From positions 4,276,501 through 4,340,500 of the forward strand of contig NZ_CP012099.1 in NCBI RefSeq assembly GCF_001182785.1: a stretch of DNA of 64,000 bases, read 5' to 3'. Origin of the DNA: Bacillus thuringiensis (GTDB lineage Bacteria; Bacillota; Bacilli; Bacillales; Bacillaceae_G). This document shows, in pieces, positions 47,438 to 56,270 of this stretch (position 1 is the first letter of the stretch; each line of letters opens with the position of its first letter). The notes under the pieces are model-generated. The model worked only from the letters and a program-made list of their open reading frames with translations, was not told the DNA's origin and did no database searches. A program made the position numbers and the translations under genes.

Positions 47438-48679
47438 CTACACAAGATTATTTAATTCCACCTCATTTAAACTTCCAATAACAATATTTCCTTTATACAC
47501 GACTAAACGTTTTTCTGTTTGACGCGCTACTGCTTCAGCAGCGCATGTCGCATTTGTCAAAACAAAACTCGCTTCATCCCCTACATTCGGCCATACTCGC
47601 TTCCCTTCATTATTTAACGTTTCTTTTCCTCCTGTAATAAAGCGAAGTGCTTTTCCTAAAGACCTTTCGTCACTCCACCCAAAACGCTCTGCTAATCGAT
47701 TCGCCTTTTGAAGCATATCACCTGTTCCAAACGGTGACCAATGATCTGTAATACTATCATTTCCTAATGAAACCTTAACACCTTTTTTATCTAATAACGG
47801 AATTGGGATTACTTGTTTACCAATTGGCACCGTAGAAGTAATATCAATATTTACATTTGCGAGTGTTTCTGCCACTTCTTCAGCCTCTTTCTCAGTAACA
47901 CCACCAAGTCCAAGTGCATGACTAATAGTTACACGGCCTTGCCATCCTGCTTCTTCTGTTAAACTTGCCAATCTCTTCATCGTAAACGTTCCAAGATTAT
48001 TCGCATCGTGCAAATGAATATCAACATCCGCATTAAATTCGACTGCGATATCCATAATTGTATGTAATGATTTTTCAATGTCATTATCCACTGTAGCTGG
48101 ATCCACTCCTCCGACTAGATGCGCACCCATACGCATCGCATCTTTCACGAGTTGCACAGAATTACTGCGTAATAATCCATGTTGCGGAAACGCAACAATT
48201 CTACTAGACACTCGATTTTTATATGTTTCTAATGCCGCTAACGTCGCCTCCAAATTACCAAGCCCAATAATTGGATCAACATTACAATGCGTTCTAATAT
48301 TCGTTGCACCATTTTGCAGTAGTAACTCTAGCATATTTTCCGCTCTATTTTGGGCAGTTGCTAATTGCTTTGGTAAAATTTTTTCTTCTTCATTAAAACG
48401 TGTAAAAATACTTTCTGCTGGCATACAAGCTTTCCATGGGCCACTATAATATGTTTTATCAATGTGAATGTGCATCTCTTTGAAAGATGGCAACATTAAT
48501 AAGTGCTTAGCATCAAAAGTTACTATATCTTCCTCTTGAACAATCCCTTTTATAATTTTTTTAATTCGACCATCTTCAATAAGTAAACTGCATAATTCTG
48601 TTTCTGTTTGTGAAATTCTCCCCTCTTCATATGTATACCCCGATTCAAGCGTTACATTAGTCAACCAATATACCGTCAT
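47438..48679 (-). CDS. Cytosine-deaminase-like amidohydrolase
   Basis: A 413-residue metal-dependent hydrolase of the CodA/cytosine-deaminase branch. Metal and catalytic motifs are visible: H-I-H-I-D-K near residue 71, R-T-H-C-N-V near 133, D-I-H-L-H-D near 212, S-H-A-L-G near 246, and G-N-D-S-I-T-D near 309. It probably deaminates cytosine or a related N-heterocycle; exact substrate unknown. The RBS GGTGGGG lies before the ATG. It is followed by a nucleobase permease, giving a salvage unit. Confidence 0.85.
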   Translation of the reverse strand: MTVYWLTNVTLESGYTYEEGRISQTETELCSLLIEDGRIKKIIKGIVQEEDIVTFDAKHLLMLPSFKEMHIHIDKTYYSGPWKACMPAESIFTRFNEEEKILPKQLATAQNRAENMLELLLQNGATNIRTHCNVDPIIGLGNLEATLAALETYKNRVSSRIVAFPQHGLLRSNSVQLVKDAMRMGAHLVGGVDPATVDNDIEKSLHTIMDIAVEFNADVDIHLHDANNLGTFTMKRLASLTEEAGWQGRVTISHALGLGGVTEKEAEEVAETLANVNIDITSTVPIGKQVIPIPLLDKKGVKVSLGNDSITDHWSPFGTGDMLQKANRLAERFGWSDERSLGKALRFITGGKETLNNEGKRVWPNVGDEASFVLTNATCAAEAVARQTEKRLVVYKGNIVIGSLNEVELNNLV

Positions 48680-48859
48680 CTCTATTTCCCCACCCTTTAT
48701 TAAAAGTTACCTCTTACTATAATTTTAATATCAACTGAAAATTAAGACAATTAATATGACTGTTCCCTAAAAAAATGTCATACAACCTCATAGTCTCCTC
48801 ATAGATTTCCATATAGAATAGAAGTATAGAGTTTGCTATAAAAAGGAGTGTATTGGAAG

Positions 48860-49045
48860 ATGTCAAAAAGATTATGTAAATCCGAAACTGATAAAATGCT
48901 ATTTGGTATATGCGGTGGTTTAGGAGAATATTTTGATATTAGCTCTACTCTCATTCGCATACTTTGGGTCATTGCAGTTTTATGTTTTGGGACGGGGTTT
49001 TTAGTTTATTTTATTTGTTTATTACTTATGCCACGCTCTTACTAA
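48860..49045 (+). CDS. PspC-domain small membrane protein
   Basis: A 61-residue protein made of a single PspC domain: a basic start (K-R-L-C-K-S-E-T-D-K), the typical G-I-C-G-G-L-G-E-Y-F, and one transmembrane helix at about residues 31-55. Such proteins are linked to membrane stress. The ATG at 48860 has AAGGAG 11 bases upstream. It is monocistronic, ending at a strong terminator shared with the converging XRE gene. Confidence 0.88.
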   Translation: MSKRLCKSETDKMLFGICGGLGEYFDISSTLIRILWVIAVLCFGTGFLVYFICLLLMPRSY

Positions 49046-49080
49046 TAACATTCTTTCATATATTTGAGCATAGTGTATAC

Positions 49081-49116
49081 AAAATCCCCTATAGATTTTT
49101 CTATAGGGGATTTTTT
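49081..49116. terminator. Bidirectional terminator between pspC-like and XRE genes
   Basis: Stem AAAATCCCCTATAGA / TCTATAGGGGATTTT with a TTTT-type loop and flanking A/T runs. Confidence 0.88.
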
Positions 49117-49688
49117 CATGAAGAATATTTCATCGTTAAATGTAATACCGCCACTTCTTCTTCTTCATTTTTATAAATATGCTTCTTATTCGCTTCAAAT
49201 TGAATGGAATCAAACTCATTTAATTCATATACATCATTCTCCACTTGAATAGACACTTTCCCTTTCATTACCGTTACAAGCTCAATCGCACCTTCATGAT
49301 GAGCTTCTGGTTCATATATACTATTTGATCGTAAACAAGCACGATGCATTTCCATCCCTGTTTCTTTCGTATAACGGAGCATCGTTTCTAAATGCCATGC
49401 TTGTCCTACATCTACTGCAAATCCTTCTCCACAGCGCGCAACGGCTACAGGTTCTCCGACAACCATTAATCTGGATAAAGGAATTGATAACCCTTTCGTT
49501 ATTTTCCAAATGACAGCTAGCGTCGGATTTGTTTCTCCTCTTTCGATCTTTCCTAATGTTAATTTACTAACTCCTGTTTTATGAGCTAATTCTTCTAAAC
49601 TTAATTTCTGCTCATTTCGAATTTGTCTCAATAACTGTCCAACTTGTTGAATGACTTCTTTCGTTTGCATATCTTCATTTTCTTTCAT
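49116..49688 (-). CDS. XRE-family regulator with C-terminal cupin domain
   Basis: A 190-residue regulator: N-terminal Cro/CI helix-turn-helix (residues about 12-66, L-E-E-L-A-H-K-T-G-V-S-K-L-T-L) and a C-terminal cupin sensor domain (about 115-185) with H-H-E-G-A-I-E-L-V. Such proteins sense small metabolites. It is divergent from a DMT-type exporter with about 100 bases between. The ATG at 49688 follows GAGGTGG; the in-frame GTG at 49700 lies inside the RBS. Confidence 0.88.
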   Translation of the reverse strand: MKENEDMQTKEVIQQVGQLLRQIRNEQKLSLEELAHKTGVSKLTLGKIERGETNPTLAVIWKITKGLSIPLSRLMVVGEPVAVARCGEGFAVDVGQAWHLETMLRYTKETGMEMHRACLRSNSIYEPEAHHEGAIELVTVMKGKVSIQVENDVYELNEFDSIQFEANKKHIYKNEEEEVAVLHLTMKYSS

Positions 49689-49703
49689 ATATAAAACCAC
49701 CTC

Positions 49704-49740
49704 AAAGTATAAAATAGTTTACTTTTATTCAATTAAAGTA
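49704..49740. promoter_or_regulatory. Repeated operator-like half-sites between XRE and exporter genes
   Basis: AAAGTA (49704), TACTTT (49720) and AAAGTA (49735) are spaced about 15 bases apart in alternating orientation, forming two overlapping inverted repeats in the divergent promoter region. They are candidate sites for the XRE-cupin regulator. Confidence 0.45.
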
Positions 49741-49788
49741 TATCATACTATACATAATTATTTATTTTCGAAAGGAGTGCTATACTTC

Positions 49789-50754
49789 ATGCGCGCAATT
49801 TTATTAGGTCTTTTATCATCGGCCTTTTTTTCTGCAACCTTTATTATTAATAGAGCAATGAATGTATCTGGAACAAGCTGGGCTTGGACAGCTTCCTTCC
49901 GTTTTTTATTTGCTCTCCCTATTTTATTCCTTATCGTTTTATTTCGCAAAAACTTTAGGGGATTATGGAAAGAGTTAAAAAAACATCCATTGGCGTGGAT
50001 CGGATGGGGTTCTGTTGCCGGTATTGGTTTTTATTCTTTATTAAGTTTCGCAGCTGTCTTTTCTCCAGCTTGGCTCGTTGCTGGAACTTGGCAAGTTACG
50101 ATTTTAGCTGGTTTACTACTATCACCACTATTTTTTGTGAAAATAGAAACAAAATCAGGTACGAAACTTGTACGTGGAAAAATTCCACTTCGTAGCTTAT
50201 ATGTTGCTTTATTTATTTTACTTGGTGTAATTTGTATGCAAGCAACTGCCGCAGGCCATATTACAATGACTCAGTTCATTTCAGGTTTTTTACCTGTCGT
50301 ATTAGCCGCTTTCTTATATCCGTTCGGTAACCGAAAAATGATGGAGCTTGTTGGCGGACGCCTTGATACGTTCCAACGTGTATTAGGAATGGCAATTGGA
50401 AGTCTTCCTATAACAATTTTGCTTGGTGTATACGGATTTTCTACTACGGGTATTCCAACATCTAGCCAAATGCTTCAAGGATTTTTGTTAGCATTATGTT
50501 CCGGCGTTATTGCAACGATGACATTTTTCTTTGCTACTGACTTAGCAAAAGATAACCTGGCTTTACTTGGAGCTGTTGAAGCAACACAAGCTGGAACGAT
50601 GGTCTTTACCGTACTTGGAGAAATTGTTTTCTTGAATGGTTCGTTTCCTGGCGGGCTTTCCCTACTTGGAATGATTATTATTATGTTAGGAATGGTTGCA
50701 AATAGTATTTTAAACCGATCTATTCCAGCCGTTAAACAGAAAAAATCAGCATAA
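49789..50754 (+). CDS. DMT-superfamily multidrug resistance efflux transporter
   Basis: A 321-residue membrane protein with about ten transmembrane helices in two halves, of the EmrE-like multidrug resistance efflux family within DMT transporters. The start M-R-A-I-L-L-G-L-L-S-S-A-F-F-S-A-T-F is typical. The true start is ATG at 49789 after AAAGGAG; longer in-frame versions run into the divergent XRE gene. The substrate is unknown and is probably sensed by the divergent regulator. Confidence 0.85.
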   Translation: MRAILLGLLSSAFFSATFIINRAMNVSGTSWAWTASFRFLFALPILFLIVLFRKNFRGLWKELKKHPLAWIGWGSVAGIGFYSLLSFAAVFSPAWLVAGTWQVTILAGLLLSPLFFVKIETKSGTKLVRGKIPLRSLYVALFILLGVICMQATAAGHITMTQFISGFLPVVLAAFLYPFGNRKMMELVGGRLDTFQRVLGMAIGSLPITILLGVYGFSTTGIPTSSQMLQGFLLALCSGVIATMTFFFATDLAKDNLALLGAVEATQAGTMVFTVLGEIVFLNGSFPGGLSLLGMIIIMLGMVANSILNRSIPAVKQKKSA

Positions 50755-50798
50755 AAAAAGAGTATGGTTCTATAGAGATGAACCATACTCTTTTTTAT
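50753..50798 (+). terminator. Terminator after the DMT exporter gene
   Basis: Stem AAAGAGTATGGTTC / GAACCATACTCTTT with an 8-base loop and T run. Confidence 0.88.
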
Positions 50799-50850
50799 TG
50801 TCCCCCTATTTCGCCTTATCAGAATAGTATTTCATTGGCTGTTTATACTA

Positions 50851-50872
50851 AAACGTATGTTATAATACGTTT
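50851..50872 (+). promoter_or_regulatory. Aquaporin promoter -10 inside a perfect inverted repeat
   Basis: AAACGTAT-GTTATA-ATACGTTT is a perfect 8-base inverted repeat. It contains an extended -10 (TGTTATAAT, TATAAT at 50861-50866). A repressor site or a fortuitous palindrome are both possible. Confidence 0.5.
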
Positions 50873-50897
50873 CATGCGCATTAATAGGAGGTAAATT

Positions 50898-51563
50898 ATG
50901 TTAAAAAAAGCAATCGCTGAATTTATTGGTACCTTTGTACTTGTATTATTCGGAACTGGAGTAGCTGTCACTGGCGGCGGAATCGAAGGAATTGGAACAT
51001 TAGGAATCGCTATGGCTTTCGGCTTATCTATTGTAGCTATGGCATATAGCATCGGAACAATTTCTGGATGTCACATTAACCCAGCAGTATCAGTAGCTAT
51101 GTTCATCAACAAACGCATGAACGCTATGGAACTTTGTTATTATGTATTAGCTCAAATTTTAGGTGGTTTATTAGGAACTGCAACGTTAGTAACAATTTTA
51201 AAATCTGCTAAAACACCTTTAGATAATTTAGGACAAAATGGTTTCGGAACTCTTGGTTTATCTGGAGCATTTTTAGTTGAGTTCATTTTAACTTTCGTAT
51301 TTATTTTAGTTATCGTCGCTGTAACAGGTAAAAAAGGAAGTTCTTCTTTAGCTGGACTAGTAATTGGTTTCACATTAGTTTTAATCCACTTATTAGGAAT
51401 TCCGTTAACTGGAACATCTGTTAACCCAGCTCGTAGTATCGCACCAGCTTTATTTGTTGGTGGAGAAGCACTTTCTCAACTATGGGTATTCATCGTAGCA
51501 CCAATTCTTGGTGGTATCTTCGCAGCTATCGTAGGTAAATTCATTTTAAATACTGAAAAATAG
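50898..51563 (+). CDS. aqpZ: Aquaporin / MIP-family channel
   Basis: A 221-residue six-helix channel. Both half-helix NPA motifs are present: H-I-N-P-A-V-S near residue 60 and S-V-N-P-A-R-S near 176. An arginine follows the second NPA, and a compact length without the extra loop of glycerol facilitators favours a water channel. The AGGAGG RBS lies 8 bases before the ATG. It is monocistronic. Confidence 0.9.
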   Translation: MLKKAIAEFIGTFVLVLFGTGVAVTGGGIEGIGTLGIAMAFGLSIVAMAYSIGTISGCHINPAVSVAMFINKRMNAMELCYYVLAQILGGLLGTATLVTILKSAKTPLDNLGQNGFGTLGLSGAFLVEFILTFVFILVIVAVTGKKGSSSLAGLVIGFTLVLIHLLGIPLTGTSVNPARSIAPALFVGGEALSQLWVFIVAPILGGIFAAIVGKFILNTEK

Positions 51564-51583
51564 AATTTTCAATATTTCTGAAT

Positions 51584-51624
51584 AAAAAAAAGCGAGCCCT
51601 CATTATGAGGAAGCTCGCTTTTTT
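51584..51624. terminator. Bidirectional terminator between aquaporin and Rrf2 genes
   Basis: Stem AAAAAAAGCGAGC / GCTCGCTTTTTT with inner CCTCAT / ATGAGG pairs and a small asymmetry. Confidence 0.85.
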
Positions 51625-52054
51625 ATTCTTTCATTTTAGACTTTAAATTTGTAACTAATTGATCTACCGTTACATTTGCAAGCACGTTTTCCATCGCTTC
51701 TTGCGCTTGCATTAAAATAATTTCTAATACTGATTGAATATTAGCTCCTACTGGACATTCAATGTTGGGATTTTCATGGAAGGAAAATAGCTGTCCTTCT
51801 TCTACAACTTCCACTGCTTTATATACATCAAGTAATGTAATTTCTTCTAAATCTCGAGCAAGTGTCGTACCACCTTTACCAGCTTGTACATCAACAAGTC
51901 CTGCTCTCTTCAACATTCCTGTAATGCGACGAATCACAACTGGATTTGTATTCACACTACCGGCAATCCATTCAGAGGTACAGCGAGAGTTTCGATCTAT
52001 CGCAAGTAATGTCAGCATATGAACACCTACTGTAAAACGACTACTAATCCCCAT
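51623..52054 (-). CDS. Rrf2-family transcriptional regulator (YwnA-like)
   Basis: A 143-residue winged-helix regulator starting M-G-I-S-S-R-F-T-V-G-V-H-M-L. The wing region A-G-K-G-G-T-T-L-A is typical. The three-cysteine cluster that holds Fe-S in IscR/NsrR is absent (only R-C-T-S and E-C-P-V-G occur), so it more resembles YwnA/CymR-like members. The ATG at 52054 follows AAGGAGGG. No obvious target is adjacent; autoregulation is likely. Confidence 0.85.
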   Translation of the reverse strand: MGISSRFTVGVHMLTLLAIDRNSRCTSEWIAGSVNTNPVVIRRITGMLKRAGLVDVQAGKGGTTLARDLEEITLLDVYKAVEVVEEGQLFSFHENPNIECPVGANIQSVLEIILMQAQEAMENVLANVTVDQLVTNLKSKMKE

Positions 52055-52131
52055 CTGCACACCCTCCTTTTTATTCATTCTATTAAAAGACGACTCTTAT
52101 TATTATATACTATTTTTAATTTATACATAAA

Positions 52132-52168
52132 GAAAAAGCATGATTTCAATAGGAAATCATGCTTTTCT
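52132..52168 (-). terminator. Terminator after the ABC permease gene
   Basis: Stem AAAAGCATGATTTC / GAAATCATGCTTTT with a 5-base loop, T-rich on the minus strand. Confidence 0.88.
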
Positions 52169-52172
52169 CTCA

Positions 52173-53399
52173 TTATTGACGCTTTATAAATTTCGCTAAA
52201 TCTTTAAATTTCACTTTATCTGAGTAATTCATTACGCCATTTACGTAAATGCGGCTTGTAACAGCATTTAATATCGCAATTGTCGCCAATAAGACTGCTA
52301 ATGTTATCGTAATTTCTAGCATACCTGCTTCACCAGCTACAATACGTGAGAAGGTAACCATCGGTGTAAAAAATGGAACGTAAGAACTTACAACAACGAT
52401 AGTACTATTCGGATCACTTAATGATTTAATACTAATGAAGAATGCAGCCATAATTAAAATCATTATCGGGAAAGATACAGCTTGTAAATCCTCCGTCTTA
52501 GACACGACAGCTCCAGCAGCAGCATACATCATTGCATAAAGTAAATATCCCGTAATGAAATAAACAAGAAACATGCTTACAACCTTTGCATCTAATTTCG
52601 TAAAGTCAATTGGAATACCCAATAGTGAGGCACTTTCTAAATCGACCCAACCTAACAAATATGGAATAAGATAACCACACGCCAATATGACAAGTTGCAA
52701 TAAAGCCGTTGAAACAACCGCTAAAATTTTCGCATACATCATCGTAAGAGGTTTCACTTTCGGAAGCATTACTTCCATTACACGTGACGCCTTCTCAGAT
52801 GCAATATTCATTGCGATTGTATTTCCGAACGCTACAATAAACATATATAAAGCAAATGTAAAGAAATAGGCAATTCCGAAAGAAGATGTACGATCTTTTA
52901 TCGCTTCTTGCTTTACTTGAATTTCTGTTTGTAATTGCTGTGCAATTTCTGGTGAAACATTATTTTTGGCAATTGTCACCATCGTATATTGTTGCTTTAA
53001 ATATCCTGCCATAATTGCAGAAGTTGCTTGGCTTGGAAATCCATTATACATATATGTAATCGATGGAGCCCCACCCTTTTCCGTCACATGGAATAGACCA
53101 TCTAAATCGCCTTCTTCTACTTGCTTATGCAGTTTATCAAAATCATCCTTTGAACCAAGTGTTATTTTTGCTGATGGCAATAGCTTATTTAGCTCATCTT
53201 TTTGTACTTTATATGTGGAACTCTCTACTACAACTGCAATTTTATCTTTATCCTTATTTTTATCATCGCCTGAAGTAAAATGATTAAATGCAAAAATCCC
53301 AAACACAACTAAAAATAAAATCGCACTCGTAATTAATGATTTTTTAGATAAAAACGCTTCCCTAAAATAAAATGAAAATACGTGAGAAAATTTACGCAT
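52173..53399 (-). CDS. natB: NatB-like ABC-2 type exporter permease
   Basis: A 408-residue ABC-2 permease with one N-terminal helix (about 21-41), a large extracytoplasmic domain to about residue 170, then five to six C-terminal helices. This layout matches NatB of the NatAB sodium-extrusion system and related exporters. It starts 2 bases after its ATPase gene. The substrate (Na+, a peptide or a drug) cannot be decided from sequence. Confidence 0.8.
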   Translation of the reverse strand: MRKFSHVFSFYFREAFLSKKSLITSAILFLVVFGIFAFNHFTSGDDKNKDKDKIAVVVESSTYKVQKDELNKLLPSAKITLGSKDDFDKLHKQVEEGDLDGLFHVTEKGGAPSITYMYNGFPSQATSAIMAGYLKQQYTMVTIAKNNVSPEIAQQLQTEIQVKQEAIKDRTSSFGIAYFFTFALYMFIVAFGNTIAMNIASEKASRVMEVMLPKVKPLTMMYAKILAVVSTALLQLVILACGYLIPYLLGWVDLESASLLGIPIDFTKLDAKVVSMFLVYFITGYLLYAMMYAAAGAVVSKTEDLQAVSFPIMILIMAAFFISIKSLSDPNSTIVVVSSYVPFFTPMVTFSRIVAGEAGMLEITITLAVLLATIAILNAVTSRIYVNGVMNYSDKVKFKDLAKFIKRQ

Positions 53400-53401
53400 C
53401 G

Positions 53402-54286
53402 TTATTTCGCCCTCTCTACAAAGATTTCATTTAACGTCGGCTCTAACATTTTGAATTGTCGTAAGCTAACACCTTGCTCTTGCAACTGTTGCAAAATCTT
53501 GAGAGCTTCCGCATCGTCTTGTACTTTCACATAAAGAAGGCCTTGTTGTTTTTCATACGATACATGTATAGCTTCTAATCCTTTTTCATTCTCTACTGTA
53601 TCTTCAATCGTTAAATTACGGAAACCGTATTCTTTCTTAATATCACTTAGCTGTCCTTTTACGACTGCTTCACCTTTTTTCAAAATACATACATGTTGGC
53701 AAAAAGCCTCTACTTGTTCCATACGATGACTTGATAAAATAATCGTCTTTCCGCTCTGCACTTGTTCTTCAATAATGCTAGCTAACATCCCAGCATTAAC
53801 TGGATCAAGTCCGCTAAACGGTTCATCTAAAATGAGAAGTTCAGGATTATGAAGAAGAGCAGCAATTAATTGAATTTTTTGCTGATTCCCTTTTGAAAGC
53901 TCTCCTGCCGTTTTAAATTTATATTCTGGTATTGCCAATCGATCTAACCAGTGATCAATAGCAAAATCTACTTCTTTTTTCGTCATTCCTTCTAATCTAC
54001 CAAAATATCGCAACTGATCTATTACTCTACTTTTTGTATATAAACCTCTCTCTTCTGGTAAATATCCAATCGTTACCCCACTAGTCCCAAATGATTTTCC
54101 ATCCCATGTAATAGATCCTTCATTAGGCGTTAATAATCCGAGAAGCATTTTGATTGTCGTTGTTTTCCCTGCACCATTTCGCCCAAGTAATCCTAGCACT
54201 TCACCTTTAGGTAACGAAATTTGCAAGCCGTTAACTGCTTTTGATTCCCCAAATTGTTTCGTTAAGTTTTGAATTTGTAAACTCAA
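53402..54286 (-). CDS. natA: NatA-like ABC transporter ATP-binding protein
   Basis: A 294-residue ABC ATPase: Walker A G-R-N-G-A-G-K-T-T near residue 36, the signature as L-S-K-G-N-Q-Q-K near 136, Walker B L-L-I-L-D-E-P, and the H-loop in L-S-S-H-R. The start is TTG at 54286 (then S-L-Q-I-Q-N-L) with GGGGAGG upstream. An ATG at 54313 would include that RBS. It is paired with the NatB-like permease as one operon. Confidence 0.88.
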   Translation of the reverse strand: MSLQIQNLTKQFGESKAVNGLQISLPKGEVLGLLGRNGAGKTTTIKMLLGLLTPNEGSITWDGKSFGTSGVTIGYLPEERGLYTKSRVIDQLRYFGRLEGMTKKEVDFAIDHWLDRLAIPEYKFKTAGELSKGNQQKIQLIAALLHNPELLILDEPFSGLDPVNAGMLASIIEEQVQSGKTIILSSHRMEQVEAFCQHVCILKKGEAVVKGQLSDIKKEYGFRNLTIEDTVENEKGLEAIHVSYEKQQGLLYVKVQDDAEALKILQQLQEQGVSLRQFKMLEPTLNEIFVERAK

Positions 54287-54629
54287 AGTATAAAGCCTCC
54301 CCTTTAGTATCATTCGTATTCTCTTTCAAAGACTATGTTTATTCAAGACAAAATATAGCACTACACTTCATCCCCTTATATGTAAACACCGTCATTAATC
54401 CATCATTTGTTCTATTTAGTTAAAATTGTAAATAACAAAACTCTTTTTGTCAATTATAATTGTCATTACGACAATAAAACTTGTCAAAATAACTATTATT
54501 ATTTTGCTCATCTTTCTAATATAGGACATACTACTATATATACAAAAGACAATATGCAAATGTTCATATAAAAATATTATATTTTAATATATAATATAAA
54601 ATGATTTTCTAACATCAAGGAGGATACAT
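54287..54629. other. AT-rich divergent intergenic region with repeated TTGTCA motifs
   Basis: No gene is supported. TTGTCA occurs at 54447, 54460 and 54481, with the complementary TTGTC-ATTAC-GACAA palindrome at 54460-54474. These could be operator sites for either divergent gene. A TATAAT-like -10 lies near 54590 ahead of the phosphatase gene. Confidence 0.45.
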
Positions 54630-55457
54630 ATGAAGATGAAGAGGGGCATTACCACTTTATTATCTGTAGCGGTTCTATCTACATCACTTGTAGCATGTTC
54701 AGGAACACCAGAGAAAACAGTGGCGAAAGAAGAGAAAGTAAAATTAACAGAACAGCAATTAATGGCTGATTTATGGTATCAAACAGCTGGCGAAACGAAA
54801 GCACTTTACTACCAAGGGTACAATATCGGTCAATTAAAGCTTGATGCAGTCCTTGCAAAAGGGACAGAGAAAAAACCTGCTATCGTACTTGATTTAGACG
54901 AAACTGTTTTAGATAACAGTCCTCATCAAGCAATGAGCGTAAAAACAGGCAAAGGCTATCCTTACAAATGGGATGATTGGATTAATAAAGCTGAGGCTGA
55001 AGCCCTTCCAGGCGCAATTGATTTCTTAAAATATACAGAGTCTAAAGGTGTAGATATTTACTACATCTCAAATCGTAAAACGAATCAACTAGATGCAACA
55101 ATTAAAAATCTTGAGCGTGTAGGTGCTCCTCAAGCAACGAAAGAACATATATTACTACAAGATCCGAAAGAAAAAGGAAAAGAAAAACGTCGTGAACTCG
55201 TTTCTCAAACTCATGATATTGTCTTATTCTTCGGTGATAACTTATCTGATTTCACAGGTTTTGATGGAAAATCTGTAAAAGATCGTAACCAAACAGTAGA
55301 AGATTCAAAAGCACAATTTGGTGAGAAATTCATTATTTTCCCGAATCCAATGTATGGCGATTGGGAAGGCGCTTTATATGATTATGATTTCAAAAAATCA
55401 GATACGGAAAAAGATAAAATCCGTCGCGACAATTTAAAATCATTTGATGCAAAATAA
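54630..55457 (+). CDS. Class C acid phosphatase lipoprotein, e(P4)-like 5'-nucleotidase
   Basis: A 275-residue HAD-superfamily lipoprotein. The signal peptide ends in the lipobox S-L-V-A-C-S (Cys23). The catalytic D-x-D pair is in V-L-D-L-D-E-T-V-L-D near residue 90 and the second acidic motif in F-F-G-D-N-L-S-D-F near 206. These enzymes dephosphorylate nucleotides such as NMN or AMP at the cell surface for uptake. The RBS AAGGAGG lies before the ATG. It is monocistronic. Confidence 0.92.
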   Translation: MKMKRGITTLLSVAVLSTSLVACSGTPEKTVAKEEKVKLTEQQLMADLWYQTAGETKALYYQGYNIGQLKLDAVLAKGTEKKPAIVLDLDETVLDNSPHQAMSVKTGKGYPYKWDDWINKAEAEALPGAIDFLKYTESKGVDIYYISNRKTNQLDATIKNLERVGAPQATKEHILLQDPKEKGKEKRRELVSQTHDIVLFFGDNLSDFTGFDGKSVKDRNQTVEDSKAQFGEKFIIFPNPMYGDWEGALYDYDFKKSDTEKDKIRRDNLKSFDAK

Positions 55458-55488
55458 AGAGGATGGCATTCGCCATCCTCTTTATTTT
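55456..55488. terminator. Bidirectional terminator between phosphatase and motB
   Basis: Stem AAAGAGGATGGC / GCCATCCTCTTT with an ATTC loop and flanking A/T runs. Confidence 0.9.
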
Positions 55489-56270
55489 GCTTTCTCTGTT
55501 AAAGGTAAGATAAACACTTCCACACGTCTATTCTTTGCCTTTCCTTCTTGTGTATCGTTCGGAGCAATTGAACGGTATTCTCCGTAACCAATCGCACTAA
55601 ATTTTTCTGGTTGTAATTCTTTATTTTGTAGTAATACTTGCATAAAATTAACTGCCCGCTGCGTACTTAATTCCCAATTCGACGCAAACTGTGCATTGGC
55701 AATTGGGACATTATCCGTATGACCGGATACTGTAATTTCACGAGGTGACGCTGAAACAAGTAAGCTAGACATCTCTTTTGCAATCCCTAAAGATTCTAAT
55801 TTCACATCTGCTTTCCCCGAATCAAACAGTATATTTTCTAATATTGTCACCATTAATCCCTTTTCAGTTAATTTAGTTTGAAAAGAAGAGGATAATTGTT
55901 TTTCATTAATATATTGATCAATCTTTTTTTGTAATGCTTTCAATTCATCCATCTCTTTTTTTTCTTTAGCTCTAGCTTCTTCTTGTTTCTTTGCTTGTTC
56001 TGCCTCAAGGCTACTTGCTGATAATTCTTTTTCCTCATTTGGCTTTTGATCACTTAAAAATTCTTTGTTACCTGTTCCCCCAGCTAATTCACTTCGAAAA
56101 GCAACTGCCATCTGTTTAAACTTCGCAGCATCTATACTACTCATTGCGAATAAAACGATAAACAATGCAAATAACAACGTTAACATATCAGAATATGGAA
56201 TTAACCACGTTTCATCGATATGCTCATCATGTTTTTTCTTTTTGCCTCTTCTATTTTTCTTACTCCGCAT
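55482..56270 (-). CDS. motB: Flagellar motor stator protein MotB
   Basis: A 262-residue stator subunit. One transmembrane helix near residues 22-45 begins with the ion-binding aspartate in P-Y-S-D-M-L (Asp28). A charged linker follows, then the C-terminal OmpA-like peptidoglycan-binding domain (V-S-G-H-T-D-N-V-P, N-R-R-V-E-V-F). The gene overlaps motA by 11 bases. Whether it uses H+ (MotAB) or Na+ (MotPS) is not certain from sequence alone. Confidence 0.92.
   Translation of the reverse strand: MRSKKNRRGKKKKHDEHIDETWLIPYSDMLTLLFALFIVLFAMSSIDAAKFKQMAVAFRSELAGGTGNKEFLSDQKPNEEKELSASSLEAEQAKKQEEARAKEKKEMDELKALQKKIDQYINEKQLSSSFQTKLTEKGLMVTILENILFDSGKADVKLESLGIAKEMSSLLVSASPREITVSGHTDNVPIANAQFASNWELSTQRAVNFMQVLLQNKELQPEKFSAIGYGEYRSIAPNDTQEGKAKNRRVEVFILPLTEKAK

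Noticed and set aside
49651..49788. 46-residue N-terminal extension of the DMT exporter
   Set aside because: It overlaps the divergent XRE gene and its promoter; the ATG at 49789 has a strong RBS and the correct family start.
52687..53283. Plus-strand frames opposite the NatB-like permease
   Set aside because: They are shadows of hydrophobic codons on the other strand without starts or ribosome sites.
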